Assembly: GCF_026212465.1 (NCBI RefSeq)
Contig: NC_080058.1
Coordinates: 5,994,001 to 6,058,000 of the forward strand
Reading direction: 5' to 3'
DNA: 64,000 nt
Source: Amaranthus tricolor
Lineage: Eukaryota > Streptophyta > Magnoliopsida > Caryophyllales > Amaranthaceae
Position numbers and translations under genes: made by a program. Position 1 is the stretch's first letter. Each line of letters begins with the position of its first letter. Shown here in pieces: positions 1 to 13,789 of the stretch. A model generated the notes under the pieces. It made no database searches. It saw only the letters and a program-made list of their open reading frames with translations, and was not told where the DNA came from.

Positions 1-200
1 TAAAACTAATTTTTTATTAGTTGTGGTTGCTATATTTTTTCCACTAACTTTCTTTTAATATTTTTTAATGCTTATGGTCTCTATTTTTCTCCAATCAAAT
101 TTATTATTCAATTAAATAGTATATCCACTCTATAAAATATTCAATTTTTCTTAATTCCCCTGAACATTCATTTTGGGAACTTCATTAAAGAACGGAGAGA

Positions 201-483
201 GTATTAATGTTAATGAAAAATTAGCATAATTTTGATAGGAATATTTCTTGACAAATTTAATGGTCATACTTATTCTCCTTCAACAATCTCATTTTCTTTA
301 CAAAATTCATTACAATGCATTAACGTTTGAAAATATGGTATTTGATGATAATGGAAAATTGTGAATAAAAAAACTTTTTTTGATCAAACTTTTATTACCA
401 TAAAAATAACATGATGTATATATATTATGAAAATTTACACTATAAATTATTCTCATCCCCACCATTTAATACTGATTACCAAA
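201..483. repeat. MITE, 300-bp family, copy 1 (left end worn)
   Basis: The sequence aligns by eye with five other copies in the window (27597, 28328, 38585, 41379, and 56803 in inverted orientation). Shared landmarks are the central stretch around 'caatctcattttcttta', the run 'tgatcaaacttttattacca', and the right end 'actgattaccaaa'. The left terminal repeat is degraded here. No coding capacity is seen. Confidence 0.7.
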
Positions 484-869
484 GACTGTTAATATATAAA
501 GTCTCTCACTTTACATATTAGAAATGATCAAGGTTTTCTTATAGTCTAGAAAATGTCTACAGTTATCGCAGAACAAATTAATTCTTTTTACAGGTGGTGA
601 GAATTAAAGTCCACCACAAGACTACAAGAAAGCGCACAACAGCTAGGCTACTCTATAATTTTCGGCTTTAAATTGTCGTAGTCAATGGATCTTACCATTA
701 CAATAAGGTACTCCAAAATGAGTATCAAGTGGATTTGGGTTGTTGTTGGAACGATCAAAGTCTAATCTTGCATTGATGAATGGTCTTAAATTCAAGTACA
801 GTATTGAAGCAAAATGGACCAATATATTCAGGAGGTGGTCCTTACATCAATATATATAGTTAAAGGTCC

Positions 870-1200
870 ATGATGTGGTTTACACTAAAACTGTGTATCA
901 GATTGCCTTTTTTTTATTATAATGTAAAGAAAATAAAAAATATTTTTAAGTTTATTTAAGTAATGCCATATAAACAAGCTTGTTAGATACCTTTTTTAGA
1001 GCTTGGAAGTTTGCTAGATTTCCTAACTTCATGTATAAATACACTAACATTAGTTATATATACTTGATAACTAAAATGAGTTCATTCTCTTTCACCCCTA
1101 ATTGTTGATCTCTTCTAAGCTTTGTGCACAACTCGTTCATTAAACTTTTTTCTAAACATTTATAAATTTATGATATGGTATCAGAGCAAGTCGACCCTTG
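870..1200 (+). mobile_element. Decayed Copia-type LTR end with primer binding site
   Basis: The sequence TGGTATCAGAGC near 1176-1187 is the classic plant retrotransposon primer binding site, complementary to initiator tRNA-Met. The roughly 300 bases before it look like an LTR: a TATA-like 'tgtataaataca' near 1033, then a pyrimidine-rich leader. The LTR start is not resolved and no gag-pol follows, so this is a relic. The left boundary is a guess. Confidence 0.5.
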
Positions 1201-1739
1201 TAGTGTCATCGAAAATTGTTCCATACTACAATTACTAATTCTAGTTCAAAATTCTCATTTGTTGAAATTCAAAAAAAATTAATTCTAAGCCACTTATTTG
1301 ATCCACTTAATACAAATAACCAAAGTGATTTTAATTGATTTTTAATTATAAATTATAATTAAATTATACTGATTAAAACTGATTTTTACTGATTGTAACT
1401 GATTTTTTTTACTGATTTTGTAACTAATTTTTATTGATTAAAACTTATTTTTATTGATAAAAGTAACTTTTACTAATTAATTATTTTTTAAAGGTAAACT
1501 AAAGCTCTCATTAAGACATTAACTAATAAATATGTTGTTGTCGCATGAGGTATATATAAGTATAACTTTAATCCATGTCATATTCAAAAATCTAAGTTAG
1601 ATTTCAATAAAAAAGATAGAAAAATATACTAACAAACCCTAATGGCATGGTTGATGGACTTATGAAAATGAAAAAAGTTGTAACGGCGGCTCTAAGCCAT
1701 GCATGTGTACAAGACTACTACACTACCACATAAATTTTT

Positions 1740-1996
1740 GTGAGAGACGATCTCTTTGAGAGACCATTTTTAATTGGGTCGGTCCATTATATATTTTTAA
1801 AATATTTAAAGTAGGCATTAAGAATAATGTAAGTAAACATTTAAAATATTGAAAGTAGATATTAAGGATACGGTAAATAAGTATTTAGGATAATGATGTA
1901 AGTAGGCATTAAAAATAGGATAAGTAGACATTAATCTTTGATAGGTTAGACTTGAGATATATCTCTCAAAGAGATGGCCTCTCAAAAGACTAGCTG
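1740..1996. repeat. MITE with GAGAGAC terminal inverted repeats, copy 1
   Basis: The left end 'gtgagagacgatctctttg' is mirrored by 'caaagagatggcctctc' near the right end, giving terminal inverted repeats of about 25 bp. The interior holds iterated 'aagtaggcattaagaata' motifs. A second copy lies at 52359-52556, and both end in 'agactagctg'. Confidence 0.65.
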
Positions 1997-2640
1997 ATAC
2001 TACTAACCCCTAATGAATGCCCAAAAATGGTCCAACTAAAGGACCATTGAAGCAACCATTAGTAGGAAGAAATGAATGAATGAACCATTTTCATTTTCAT
2101 GTGTAATAAATACAAGTAAAAGAAATCTCTAAATTGGAACTTATTTAATTATAGTGGTACTTTCTCAAGTTTCATTTCAATGGAAACTTTTCTTAAAAGG
2201 GTTAGTGTAAGAAGTTTGGCATAAGTGTAAGTTGAATTGACTACTTCATAAAACATAAATGTTACAACTTGCAAGTAATAGCATTAGGTCACACAAAGTT
2301 GTTGAACCAAAATTGTCATTAATGCACAATAATAATCTTACAATGAAGTACAAATTTATTTTTGAGGTCATCCTATAACAAAGTTTTGATCCAAAATTGT
2401 ATCATGAAATCATTAATCACCATAACTTTGTTTATCTACCACAGCCAAAAGAAAACTTGATTCTTTTCTACTTTTTTGTCATGTAGAGTTTGCTTAAATT
2501 TAAATGGTGTGGATATTAAGAAGTTAGGTATAATGGGTTGAAATAGCAGGGTATTTACATATCGTTTTTATTTTTCTATTAAGTATTTACCCTCAATACA
2601 AACATACTCGAATAAAAGCATGACCTAAGTACTTGTACAC

Positions 2641-3165
2641 AGGGTTGAGCAAAATTATCTGATAATCTGAAAATTCAATGATTCGATTCGATATTTTATT
2701 TAAAATTAGAATTTGGATCAGACATTCCATTCGTAAATTCTAATATCGGATACAAATTTAAATATTAATTAAAGTTTTTGAGATTCGATTTTCCGAATAC
2801 TTTTTTAGTAGTCGAATATCGGATATCCGACATTATTTCAGATAGTTAGATATCCGATATTGGATATCCATATATTATACGAGTAACTGATTAGACATCT
2901 GATACTTATAAGAATAAATTATATTTTCTAAAAAAATCATTTTGACTTAATTGGATGTCGGATATTGGATAATTCGAATATCTGATTTTAGGTTTTCTAC
3001 TTATTATTATAGGGGTTAGATATCGGATATTTTAGATATTTGACTCAAATATTTTTCAGATATCTGATTCAGATCAGATATTGAATATCAAATATGCCAA
3101 TTTTCGAATATCGAATCCGATCCGAGTTGATGTTTTATATTAGATATCCAACTTGCTCACCCGGT
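2641..3165. repeat. Degenerate GATATCCGA-iterated element with inverted ends
   Basis: About 500 bp are filled with degenerate, mixed-orientation copies of GATATCCGA and TCGGATATC. The ends 'ggttgagcaaaattatc' and 'gatatccaacttgctcacc' are inverted relative to each other. A related stretch occurs at 53370-53600. No ORF is present. Confidence 0.5.
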
Positions 3166-3450
3166 CCCCCTATGTACTATGCAGTATAAAACATGTTCTT
3201 ATAGAAAGCTTTATAGAATAATACAATAGAAATATACATCGCATGAATAATCATATATTAATATGTCAACTTTTTGGTGCTGCTAATCTTTGTTATGTTC
3301 GAATTAAGTAACTGCGACTAACAATTGATGAATACATGACTACAAAATTAAGGCTGATATATATAGTCATATAATAGTAGATTATAGATAAACTTAAATA
3401 GTTTTTCATTGATACCATAGCTACGGATGTAGAAATTACTTGGGAATGAT

Positions 3451-3545
3451 TTTTTTTTTTTTGAAGCATAAGGTAGGCCGAGGAATGAGAAGGTTGGGCG
3501 AGAATCGAATTCATAACCTTACTGGGAAAATTAAGTGATACTTGC
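3451..3545 (-). mobile_element. Short SINE-like sequence with A-tail (tentative)
   Basis: Read on the minus strand, the segment has an internal-promoter-like B-box around 'gaattcgattctcgcc' and ends in a run of about 13 A (plus-strand T run at 3451-3463). This is the layout of a tRNA-derived SINE. The A-box is weak and no target duplication was resolved, so the call is tentative. Confidence 0.3.
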
Positions 3546-3623
3546 TCTCTATCTAATGACAAAACTCGATTCTCAACTTAAACGATATTTCATGAATTGG
3601 ACTTCTAACTGTTGGTTAACTTG

Positions 3624-5114
3624 CTATGAAGAAACAGGTGTAGGTGGGGTTAATAATGTTGAAGTAGGAGTTGGTGGCATTGGTATTTGTGGCGGTGATA
3701 TTATTGACGAGGGTGTTGTTGATGGCGGTGATAAAATTGGTAGTGTTGGTGTAGTTGGAGCTGATGCAAAAGGTAGTGTTGGTGCTGGTGATGCTGAAAT
3801 AAATGGAAGAATTGGTGTCAGTGGAGTAGATGCAAAAGGTAGTGTTGGTGCTGGTGGTGCTGAAGTAAAGGGAAGAATTGGTGTCGGTGGAGCTAATGCA
3901 AAAGGTAGTGTTGGTGCTGGTGGTGGTGAAGTAAATGGTAAAATTGGTGTTGGTGATGTCGATGCAAAAGGCAGTGTTGGTGTTGGCGGTGTTGATGCAA
4001 AAGGAAGTGCTGGTGCTGGTGGTGGTGACATAAATGGTAAAATTGGTGTCGGAGGTGTCAATGTGAAAGGTATTGTTGGTGTTGGTGGTGGTGAGGTAAA
4101 TGGTAGTGTTGGTGCTGGTGGTGTCGAAGGAAAAGGTAGTGTTGGTGCTGGTGGGGGTGAGACAAATGGTAGTATTGGCGTTGGTGGCGGTGATAAGAAT
4201 GGTAATATTGGTGTTGGTGGCGGCGATAAGAAAGGAAATATTGGTGTAGGAGGTGGTGAAGCAAACGGTATTATTGGTGCCGGAGGTGGTGATAGAAATG
4301 GTAGTATTGGTGCTGGAGGTGGTGATAGAATTGGCAGTGTTGGTGCTGGAGGTGGTGATATAAGAGGTAGTGTTGGTGTTGGCGGAGGTGAAGAGAATGG
4401 TAATATTGGTGCTGGTGGTGGCGGTAGAAGTGGTGGGGGTAGGGTTATTGTTGGGGGTGGTGGAGATGCAAAAAGAGGTGGAAACAACGGTGGAGGTGGT
4501 GATGGTAATGGAATATTTGGTGGTGGAGGTGAAAATGGTATAAACGGGGGTGGCGATACAGGTGGTGGCGATTGGATTGCAAATGGTGGAGGTGGCGGTG
4601 GTGATGATAAAAAAATTGGTGGTGATGGTGGTGGTGGTGAAGGTACCAAAGGTGGGGGTGGGGGAAACAATGGTGGGGAAGGAGCTATTATGGGTGGTGG
4701 TGGCGAAGGCACCAAAGGAGAAGGAGGTGGCAATAACGGTGAGGGAGGAGGCACAAATAAAGGTGGTGGAGATGGCATAAAAGGTGGCGTTACTGGAGGC
4801 AAGAGTGGTGGAAGTGGTGGTAAAGGCCTTCTTCTAGGGTTAAATGGGTTATCAGGCGATGATCGTTCAAACGGCCACTGGCCACAACTACTAAAAAGAT
4901 ACTGATATAGTGGATCACAATCAGAGTCAATTTTAGTTCCGCTCCTTTTATTATGTCTCCGAGGCCCATGACGAACACCTTTGCCCCGTCCTATACTCTT
5001 GGGAACTCTACTATGTTTAGTTTTTGTATGTGTTGTTCTTGCTTCCGTGAGTGTTTGAGCAATCAAAAACGATATTACTAAAACTAAAATAAGTAGTATA
5101 CTATTTCTCTTCAT
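3624..5114 (-). CDS. Secreted proline-rich (extensin-like) protein 1
   Basis: A single-exon ORF of 496 aa starting at ATG 5114. Residues 1-25 form a clear signal peptide with a hydrophobic core (ILLILVLVISFLIA). A short basic region (about 26-62) follows, then a compact motif with two cysteines, CDPLY-x2-LF-x2-CGQWPF (C66 and C77). The rest is almost wholly proline-rich: first SPPPP-type tracts, then about 20 copies of an 11-residue unit of the form LPFxSPPPxPT. Such proteins are usually cell-wall structural glycoproteins, hydroxylated and O-glycosylated; the SPPP tracts fit that, but there are few tyrosines for classic extensin cross-linking. The two-cysteine motif is shared with the neighbour at 6850-8310, which marks the pair as tandem paralogues. 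Exact function is unknown. The complementary strand carries a long glycine-rich open frame that is a shadow of the CCN codons. Confidence 0.8.
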   Translation of the reverse strand: MKRNSILLILVLVISFLIAQTLTEARTTHTKTKHSRVPKSIGRGKGVRHGPRRHNKRSGTKIDSDCDPLYQYLFSSCGQWPFERSSPDNPFNPRRRPLPPLPPLLPPVTPPFMPSPPPLFVPPPSPLLPPPSPLVPSPPPPIIAPSPPLFPPPPPLVPSPPPPSPPIFLSSPPPPPPFAIQSPPPVSPPPFIPFSPPPPNIPLPSPPPPLFPPLFASPPPPTITLPPPLLPPPPAPILPFSSPPPTPTLPLISPPPAPTLPILSPPPAPILPFLSPPPAPIIPFASPPPTPIFPFLSPPPTPILPFLSPPPTPILPFVSPPPAPTLPFPSTPPAPTLPFTSPPPTPTIPFTLTPPTPILPFMSPPPAPALPFASTPPTPTLPFASTSPTPILPFTSPPPAPTLPFALAPPTPILPFTSAPPAPTLPFASTPLTPILPFISASPAPTLPFASAPTTPTLPILSPPSTTPSSIISPPQIPMPPTPTSTLLTPPTPVSS

Positions 5115-6849
5115 ATTTCACTACCAAATTTTTCTTATTTGGTGTATTACATACATGTAATGAAATATATAATAGAATGTGAGAAAAGGATCATATTGTG
5201 CAAGAAGTAGAGCATTGAATAGTTATGGGTTTGAAGGAACTAAAGAAATTAATTCTAAGTTGGTATGAGAAGATGCCAGCCGTGTAGTCTATGCTGTGGA
5301 GTGTTGATTGTGGATTTATGGTGGTGGCGATAAAGAAGACATTGAATGCACAAAGAAGAGGCCTTGAGTTGTGTGCCCTTCTTCATGAATCGATAAACAT
5401 TCATCGTGTTTTGTGTGTATCTCAAATTCAATTTTGAAAAAATAAAAAAAGTTGACATTTGAGAAAAAGCCTAAAAAAAACATTTGTTGACTCAGTCCAA
5501 AGCAAATAATATTATACTAATTTAGATCACATTTTAAATAAAGATTTTTTTGCATTTTTCATGAAAATTTGTACTGTAAGTCTCAAGTTCCATGTTGAAA
5601 AAATAAAAGGAGTAAAAACATATAAATGATTCAGATCTTTTGAGAAGAAGCCCAAAAAGAATATATACTTGCACATATGATCCTAAGCGGATAATATCAT
5701 ACTAATGTGAATATAGAATACTAATAGGCTTGAAACATCTTAAACAAAGGATTTTTTTTTGCGTTTTTCATGAAAATTTATACTCTGATTTCTAATGAAA
5801 TTGTTTCAATTAATCACCATTTTACTTGGTCTAAGTGAGAGTAAAATAAGAGACAATTATATATAGATGAGCTAAAAGGTAAGATTGAATTTGTCAATAA
5901 GATAAGATAAAATAATGTGAGTTTATGTCCAAACATAAACTTTTAGTAAATTCACCAAAACAATTTTAAATAATAAATATTAAATTAAAAATTGGGAAAT
6001 AAATTCCAATATATTTAAGGAGCTAAGGTAGAATGGTCGAAATTGAGGAAAAACATGAAATTCTACTAATATATCTATCATTATCTATATAATCTTACCC
6101 TACTTTTAAAATAAGCACTTTTACAATTTTGTCATATTAAATTTTTTACTATTTTAATATTTTTATAGGTTAATCTTTAAAATATTTTTGACATTGTTAT
6201 TATTGTTGTTTTAATTTATGTTGTTTTAACAATAACTCCACTAACTATTAATTGTTTCATTTCTTAAATTTATTCCCACAAGAAATATTCACGAGAATTA
6301 AGAAAAATAGAATTTTTTAGATGGTGAATAAATTATATTCATCTACGCTTTGATTACAAGAATTGCTTTTAAAAATTGTTGATAGTAAAGCTTGAATATG
6401 AGACAATACTATCGTACACCCATGTTTTAACCAACTTAGTTAGTACACTTATTAGCATATTTAAAAATATAACTTTTTAAATATTATCAATTGACAACAT
6501 TGATTAAGGCTAATTCACCCCTAAAATGACCGAATATGAAAGCTATGAGCTCATGATTTCCTTATAACTTGTGCATGGCATCGATAAGCCACATAGAATG
6601 AAACCATAAGTTGTAAACTCTGAATCATAGGAGTATCATGTATGTACGCATTGCAATTACTATTACTTGCATGATAGTGTATTAAGTCTTTGATCAATAT
6701 ATAGTTGTAAAATTATATAATATATTGTACCAACTATTATGACATGAGAGATACTACTAATAGTCGTAGCCCATGGAACATTAAAAAGACATACAAGATG
6801 GCATATTAAAAATTTACCTCCGGCCACCACCATCATGTGGAGGTGTTAG
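5115..6849. other. Intergenic region between the two proline-rich genes
   Basis: AT-rich and without a credible gene. It contains a direct duplication: about 5420-5580 and about 5582-5790 share a 'tgttgaaaaaataaaa' type start, 'gagaagaagcccaaaaag', 'ataatatcatactaat' and 'gcgtttttcatgaaaattt'. The promoter of the 3624-5114 gene should lie at the left edge. Confidence 0.5.
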
Positions 6850-8310
6850 TCATGGCCATGTTACTGGTGGTTGATCAATACCAGTAAATGGAGGCATATC
6901 ACCACTCACACTAGGAGGTGTTTCCCATGGCCATGTGGTTATTGGTGGTTGGTTAGTATCTCCAGATGGAGGCATATTAATAGTCCCTCCAGTTGGAGGT
7001 ACTTCCCATGGCCATGTAGTTATTGGCGGTTGGTTAGTATCTCCAGATGGTGGCATGTTAATAGTTCCGCCAATTGGAGGTACTTCCCATGGCCATGTGG
7101 TTATTGGTGGTTGGTTAGTATCTTCAGATGGTGGCATGTTAATAGTTCCACCAGTTGGAGGCACTTCCCAGGGCCAAGTGGTTATTGGTGGTTGGTTAGT
7201 ATCTCCAGATGGCGGCATATTACTAGTTCCACTAGCGGGAGGTACTTCCCATGGCCAAGTTATTGGTGATTGGTTTGTATCATTAGATGATGGAATATTC
7301 CAAGGCCATGTCAATGGTGGTTGGTTGATACTTCCACTAGTAGTAGGTGGTGCTCCCCATGGAAATGGTGGCCATGAGAAAACTATTGGAGGAGTTTGTA
7401 GAGGTGTCCACGGAGGAAGCATAAACGATATTGGCGATGATGGAACCTCCAATGGCGGTGGTGGTGCTATTATTGGTGTTGTCAACGGTGTAGGTGGAGA
7501 AGGTATCAATTGTGGTGGCATTGGTGGAAGAATAAACGTTGGAGGTGGAGAAGGCACAACTGTTATTGGCGCTAAAGGTGTTGGTGTTTCTGGTGGACCA
7601 AAAGGTGGTAGTTGATACATAGGTGGAGACGGGACCAATGGAGGGGGTGGTTGAATGTCCGGTGAAGGTGGCGGCAAGAAAACAACAGGTGGTGGTGCCG
7701 GAGGTAACGGTGGTGGATATAAAGGCGGAGGTAATGCAGGTGGTGGCAGTAGTGGCAATGGTGGTGGTAGTAGTGGCATTGGTGGTGGCAGCGGTGGTGG
7801 CAATATTGGCATTGGTGGTGGTAATGGAGGTGGCAGTATCAGCGTTGGTGGTGGGAAAATAAAGGGGGTGGGAGGCAATGGTGGAGGAGGGAATACTATA
7901 GGTGGAGGTAGCGAAGGTGGTAGAGGTGGTGGTAGCGGCGGTGGTGAGGGTGATGGTGATGGTGTAGGGAGAAAAGGATTATTAGGAGAAGGGGAAGTAA
8001 GAAAAGGCCATTGACCACAAGTATCAAATAACAAGGCATAGAGTGGATCACAATTGAGGTCTCTTATTGGTGATTTGCCTCTATTTCTAAAACCTCTTTT
8101 TTGCCTTTGTCTTTGTTTCCTATTAATTGGATGATTATTTGTTCTTGTTGTTTTCTCATTTTCAAGTTGATGGGTTTTAGATAAACTTTGTTTTGGAAGG
8201 CTTTTTTGTTGTGTGATTGGAGCAATAAGCAAGAGCACTAGAATGCTTATTATCACTATGTTTGACTTCATGTCAAGACTCAAATGTGTTGTAACTTTTG
8301 ACTTATTCAT
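6850..8310 (-). CDS. Secreted proline-rich protein 2 with 27-residue WPW repeats
   Basis: A single-exon ORF of 486 aa from ATG 8310. A second in-frame ATG at 8271 (codon 14) directly precedes the hydrophobic signal peptide (IVIISILVLLLIA) and gives an N-terminus like that of the upstream paralogue, so it may be the true start. A basic, Arg/Lys/Gln-rich linker follows, then the two-cysteine motif CDPLY-x2-LF-x2-CGQWPF (C87, C98), a long PPP-rich region, and a C-terminal block of four near-identical 27-residue repeats (key residues NMPPSGDTNQPPITTWPWEVPP) with decayed flanking copies. The WPW-containing repeats are absent from the neighbour and look recently amplified, since the 81-bp units are nearly identical in DNA. 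The likely location is the cell wall. No function is assigned. Confidence 0.8.
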   Translation of the reverse strand: MNKSKVTTHLSLDMKSNIVIISILVLLLIAPITQQKSLPKQSLSKTHQLENEKTTRTNNHPINRKQRQRQKRGFRNRGKSPIRDLNCDPLYALLFDTCGQWPFLTSPSPNNPFLPTPSPSPSPPPLPPPLPPSLPPPIVFPPPPLPPTPFIFPPPTLILPPPLPPPMPILPPPLPPPMPLLPPPLPLLPPPALPPPLYPPPLPPAPPPVVFLPPPSPDIQPPPPLVPSPPMYQLPPFGPPETPTPLAPITVVPSPPPTFILPPMPPQLIPSPPTPLTTPIIAPPPPLEVPSSPISFMLPPWTPLQTPPIVFSWPPFPWGAPPTTSGSINQPPLTWPWNIPSSNDTNQSPITWPWEVPPASGTSNMPPSGDTNQPPITTWPWEVPPTGGTINMPPSEDTNQPPITTWPWEVPPIGGTINMPPSGDTNQPPITTWPWEVPPTGGTINMPPSGDTNQPPITTWPWETPPSVSGDMPPFTGIDQPPVTWP

Positions 8311-9721
8311 GCATGGATACTGTTGATATGTACACTCTTAAACCTATTTTTAAGGACAACTTTATCTCCCAAATCTCAATGTACTTCATGACAGATGTTC
8401 CTTCAACTACACATACCCATATGAAGTCACTTAATTATGTTCAGAAATTTTACATGCAAAATGGAAATAAATTTAATTATACATTATATATTGATACACA
8501 ATCCATACCATGAGAATCGGCCCGGTCCTGTTTCCATTGGAGCATGTACCACTTTTACGGGTAAGATTGTGAATTCAATTGTCGATGTTTCCTTTCTTTA
8601 GTCTCCTCTTTTCTCGGCCTATTCTAAACAAACAAAAACAACAAAAGAAAATTTATACCGAAATAGTTGAGTTGATTAACCAATTCAAAAACTCAACTCC
8701 AAACTAACTCAAATGAATGAGTAATGGAACATTATTCAATTTAATAATATTTTAAGTATCTAACATTATTAATGTTTATATATAACTCTTGAAATTATGA
8801 ATTATAAATAAAGTAAAACTATATTAAACTCTAGGTCTCATCATAAATAATCTTAAATTAGATTAAATAGCTCAATTAAATTAATTAAAACTCCAATTTT
8901 CTTACTCAAAATATTCACTTTAGTTGATGTGTTTAACACGTCATATTAAACATTAAAATTGACATTTTTAATATTAAAATATTTTTTTCACTCTTTAAAT
9001 TTAAACTCCTTATATGAATGTATTTCACCGTGAGATGATCTCATGCAATTACTTCTATATTGTTTTAATTTCTTTAATTGGCTTCAGACTAAACAAAGTC
9101 TATACATAGTAAGATTTGTGAAACCTAATTTTTCTAATAACATAGTTCATTAGTTCTATACTGATCAATAGAATATCATCAGCAAAATTAAAAGATAAAA
9201 ATTGAATAAATGGTAGAGCTGATGCGTCTGCCGTCTGATGAAGAGTTAATTTTGATAGCATTATTAATTTTAACTTAAAAGTCATTTTTTAGCTGTTTAA
9301 CCAACTAAAAAATTGAAAATTAAAAGTCAATAAAAAACACTATCAAACACCAAGTGTTTAGGATAAATATTTGGCATGGTGGCCTCCCAAGTGTATGGAT
9401 ACTATAGTAAACTATAATTAGAACTTATGGTTGAAAAACAAAGTTGAAGATCTCCTTTTTTGTCACTAACTAATATCTCCAAAAGACTTTATGATGACTA
9501 AGAAGAGAACATATAGGAAATTATCTACGTGCCAAAAGTTCAAATCATTTGCATAAAATCATCCAAATCTATCAAGAAATTTAGACTTCTCTAGATGTAT
9601 GTATTTTTATTCACTAGCTAATTCTTTTAATTGCTAGAAACTTCCTAAATGTAAATCTTCCATATTTAGTACTTCTATTTATATCCCAAATTAAATTAAA
9701 TTTCACATTATTGGTGTAAAA
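8311..9721. other. Intergenic region between proline-rich gene 2 and FTSH6
   Basis: The left part should hold the promoter of the minus-strand proline-rich gene and the right part that of FTSH6. A TATA-like 'ctatttatatcc' lies near 9675, about 45 bp before the FTSH6 ATG. AT-rich tracts fill the rest. A fragment with 'caaacaccaagtgttt' near 9346 resembles the ends of the GGGTGTTTGG MITE family. No gene is seen. Confidence 0.4.
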
Positions 9722-13109
<3,388 letters not shown>

Positions 13110-13789
13110 GTTTCTTACCTCAATGGTATTTTGATTGTACAGTTAGAGTTATCTTAGCTTCAATCTTATACTTGTAATGTTTGTAAGATGATCACACTTT
13201 TATATCATATGTTTTGCTCAGGAACTTTGAATGGCTTCAACTCTTCTGTGTTAGATGTGTCAAGAAACTAACTCATAAAACTTTAAACTGGTGGTTGATT
13301 CCGTAACATTTTTGTACGTTACCTTCTAATTTCACGTCAAGAAATCAACTCAACCAAAAAACTTAAATTGATGGTTGAGACTTGAAACCTTAATATATGT
13401 TATATTCTATAGTATGTGTGAATTAAATAGATGCAAAATTTCACAAAAACAGTTACATTGAAATTAATATATGTTATACTCCAACACACAAAGCAATCTC
13501 CCTCTAAATTAAGTCAATCGAGCCGCATCCAAATTATTACACTCTGCACACTATGAAAGAGCAATATATAGATAAAAAACCAACTTCCTTGAGCAAAATC
13601 AGTAGGCTGACATGCACAAGCCTGCTTTGCAATCAACTAAAACTAACCACCTCCTGAAGCAACTCTTATTGAATGAGTTAATTTGTACAACCTAATTCTA
13701 ACAGGGGTTCACATTTACAGCCATCTAATCTTATCTAAGTAATTGAACCCATTTCTTTCAAACAAAATTGCCAAATTTATTGTTACCTT
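13110..13789. other. Convergent intergenic region, FTSH6 and TXNL4B-like 3' ends
   Basis: The 3' ends of a plus-strand and a minus-strand gene converge here. Two related segments at about 13257-13308 and 13334-13410 each begin 'gtcaagaaa' with 'aactcaaccaaaaaacttaaa'-like sequence. They match, in reverse, the LTR of the TRIM element at 45513-45784, so they are probably a decayed TRIM. No gene is seen. Confidence 0.45.

Noticed and set aside
1176..1187. TGGTATCAGAGC considered as part of a tRNA gene
   Set aside because: Only the 12-base complement of the tRNA-Met 3' end is present, with no cloverleaf around it; it is a primer binding site.
3535..4905. 456-codon glycine-rich open frame on the plus strand
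   Set aside because: It is the antisense shadow of the proline-rich gene at 3624-5114: complements of CCN codons read as GGN. The minus strand has a signal peptide, a cysteine motif conserved with a paralogue, and a sensible start.
6935..8014. Several glycine- and valine-rich plus-strand ORFs opposite the second proline-rich gene
   Set aside because: Same codon-complement effect; no start context, signal peptide or conservation of their own.
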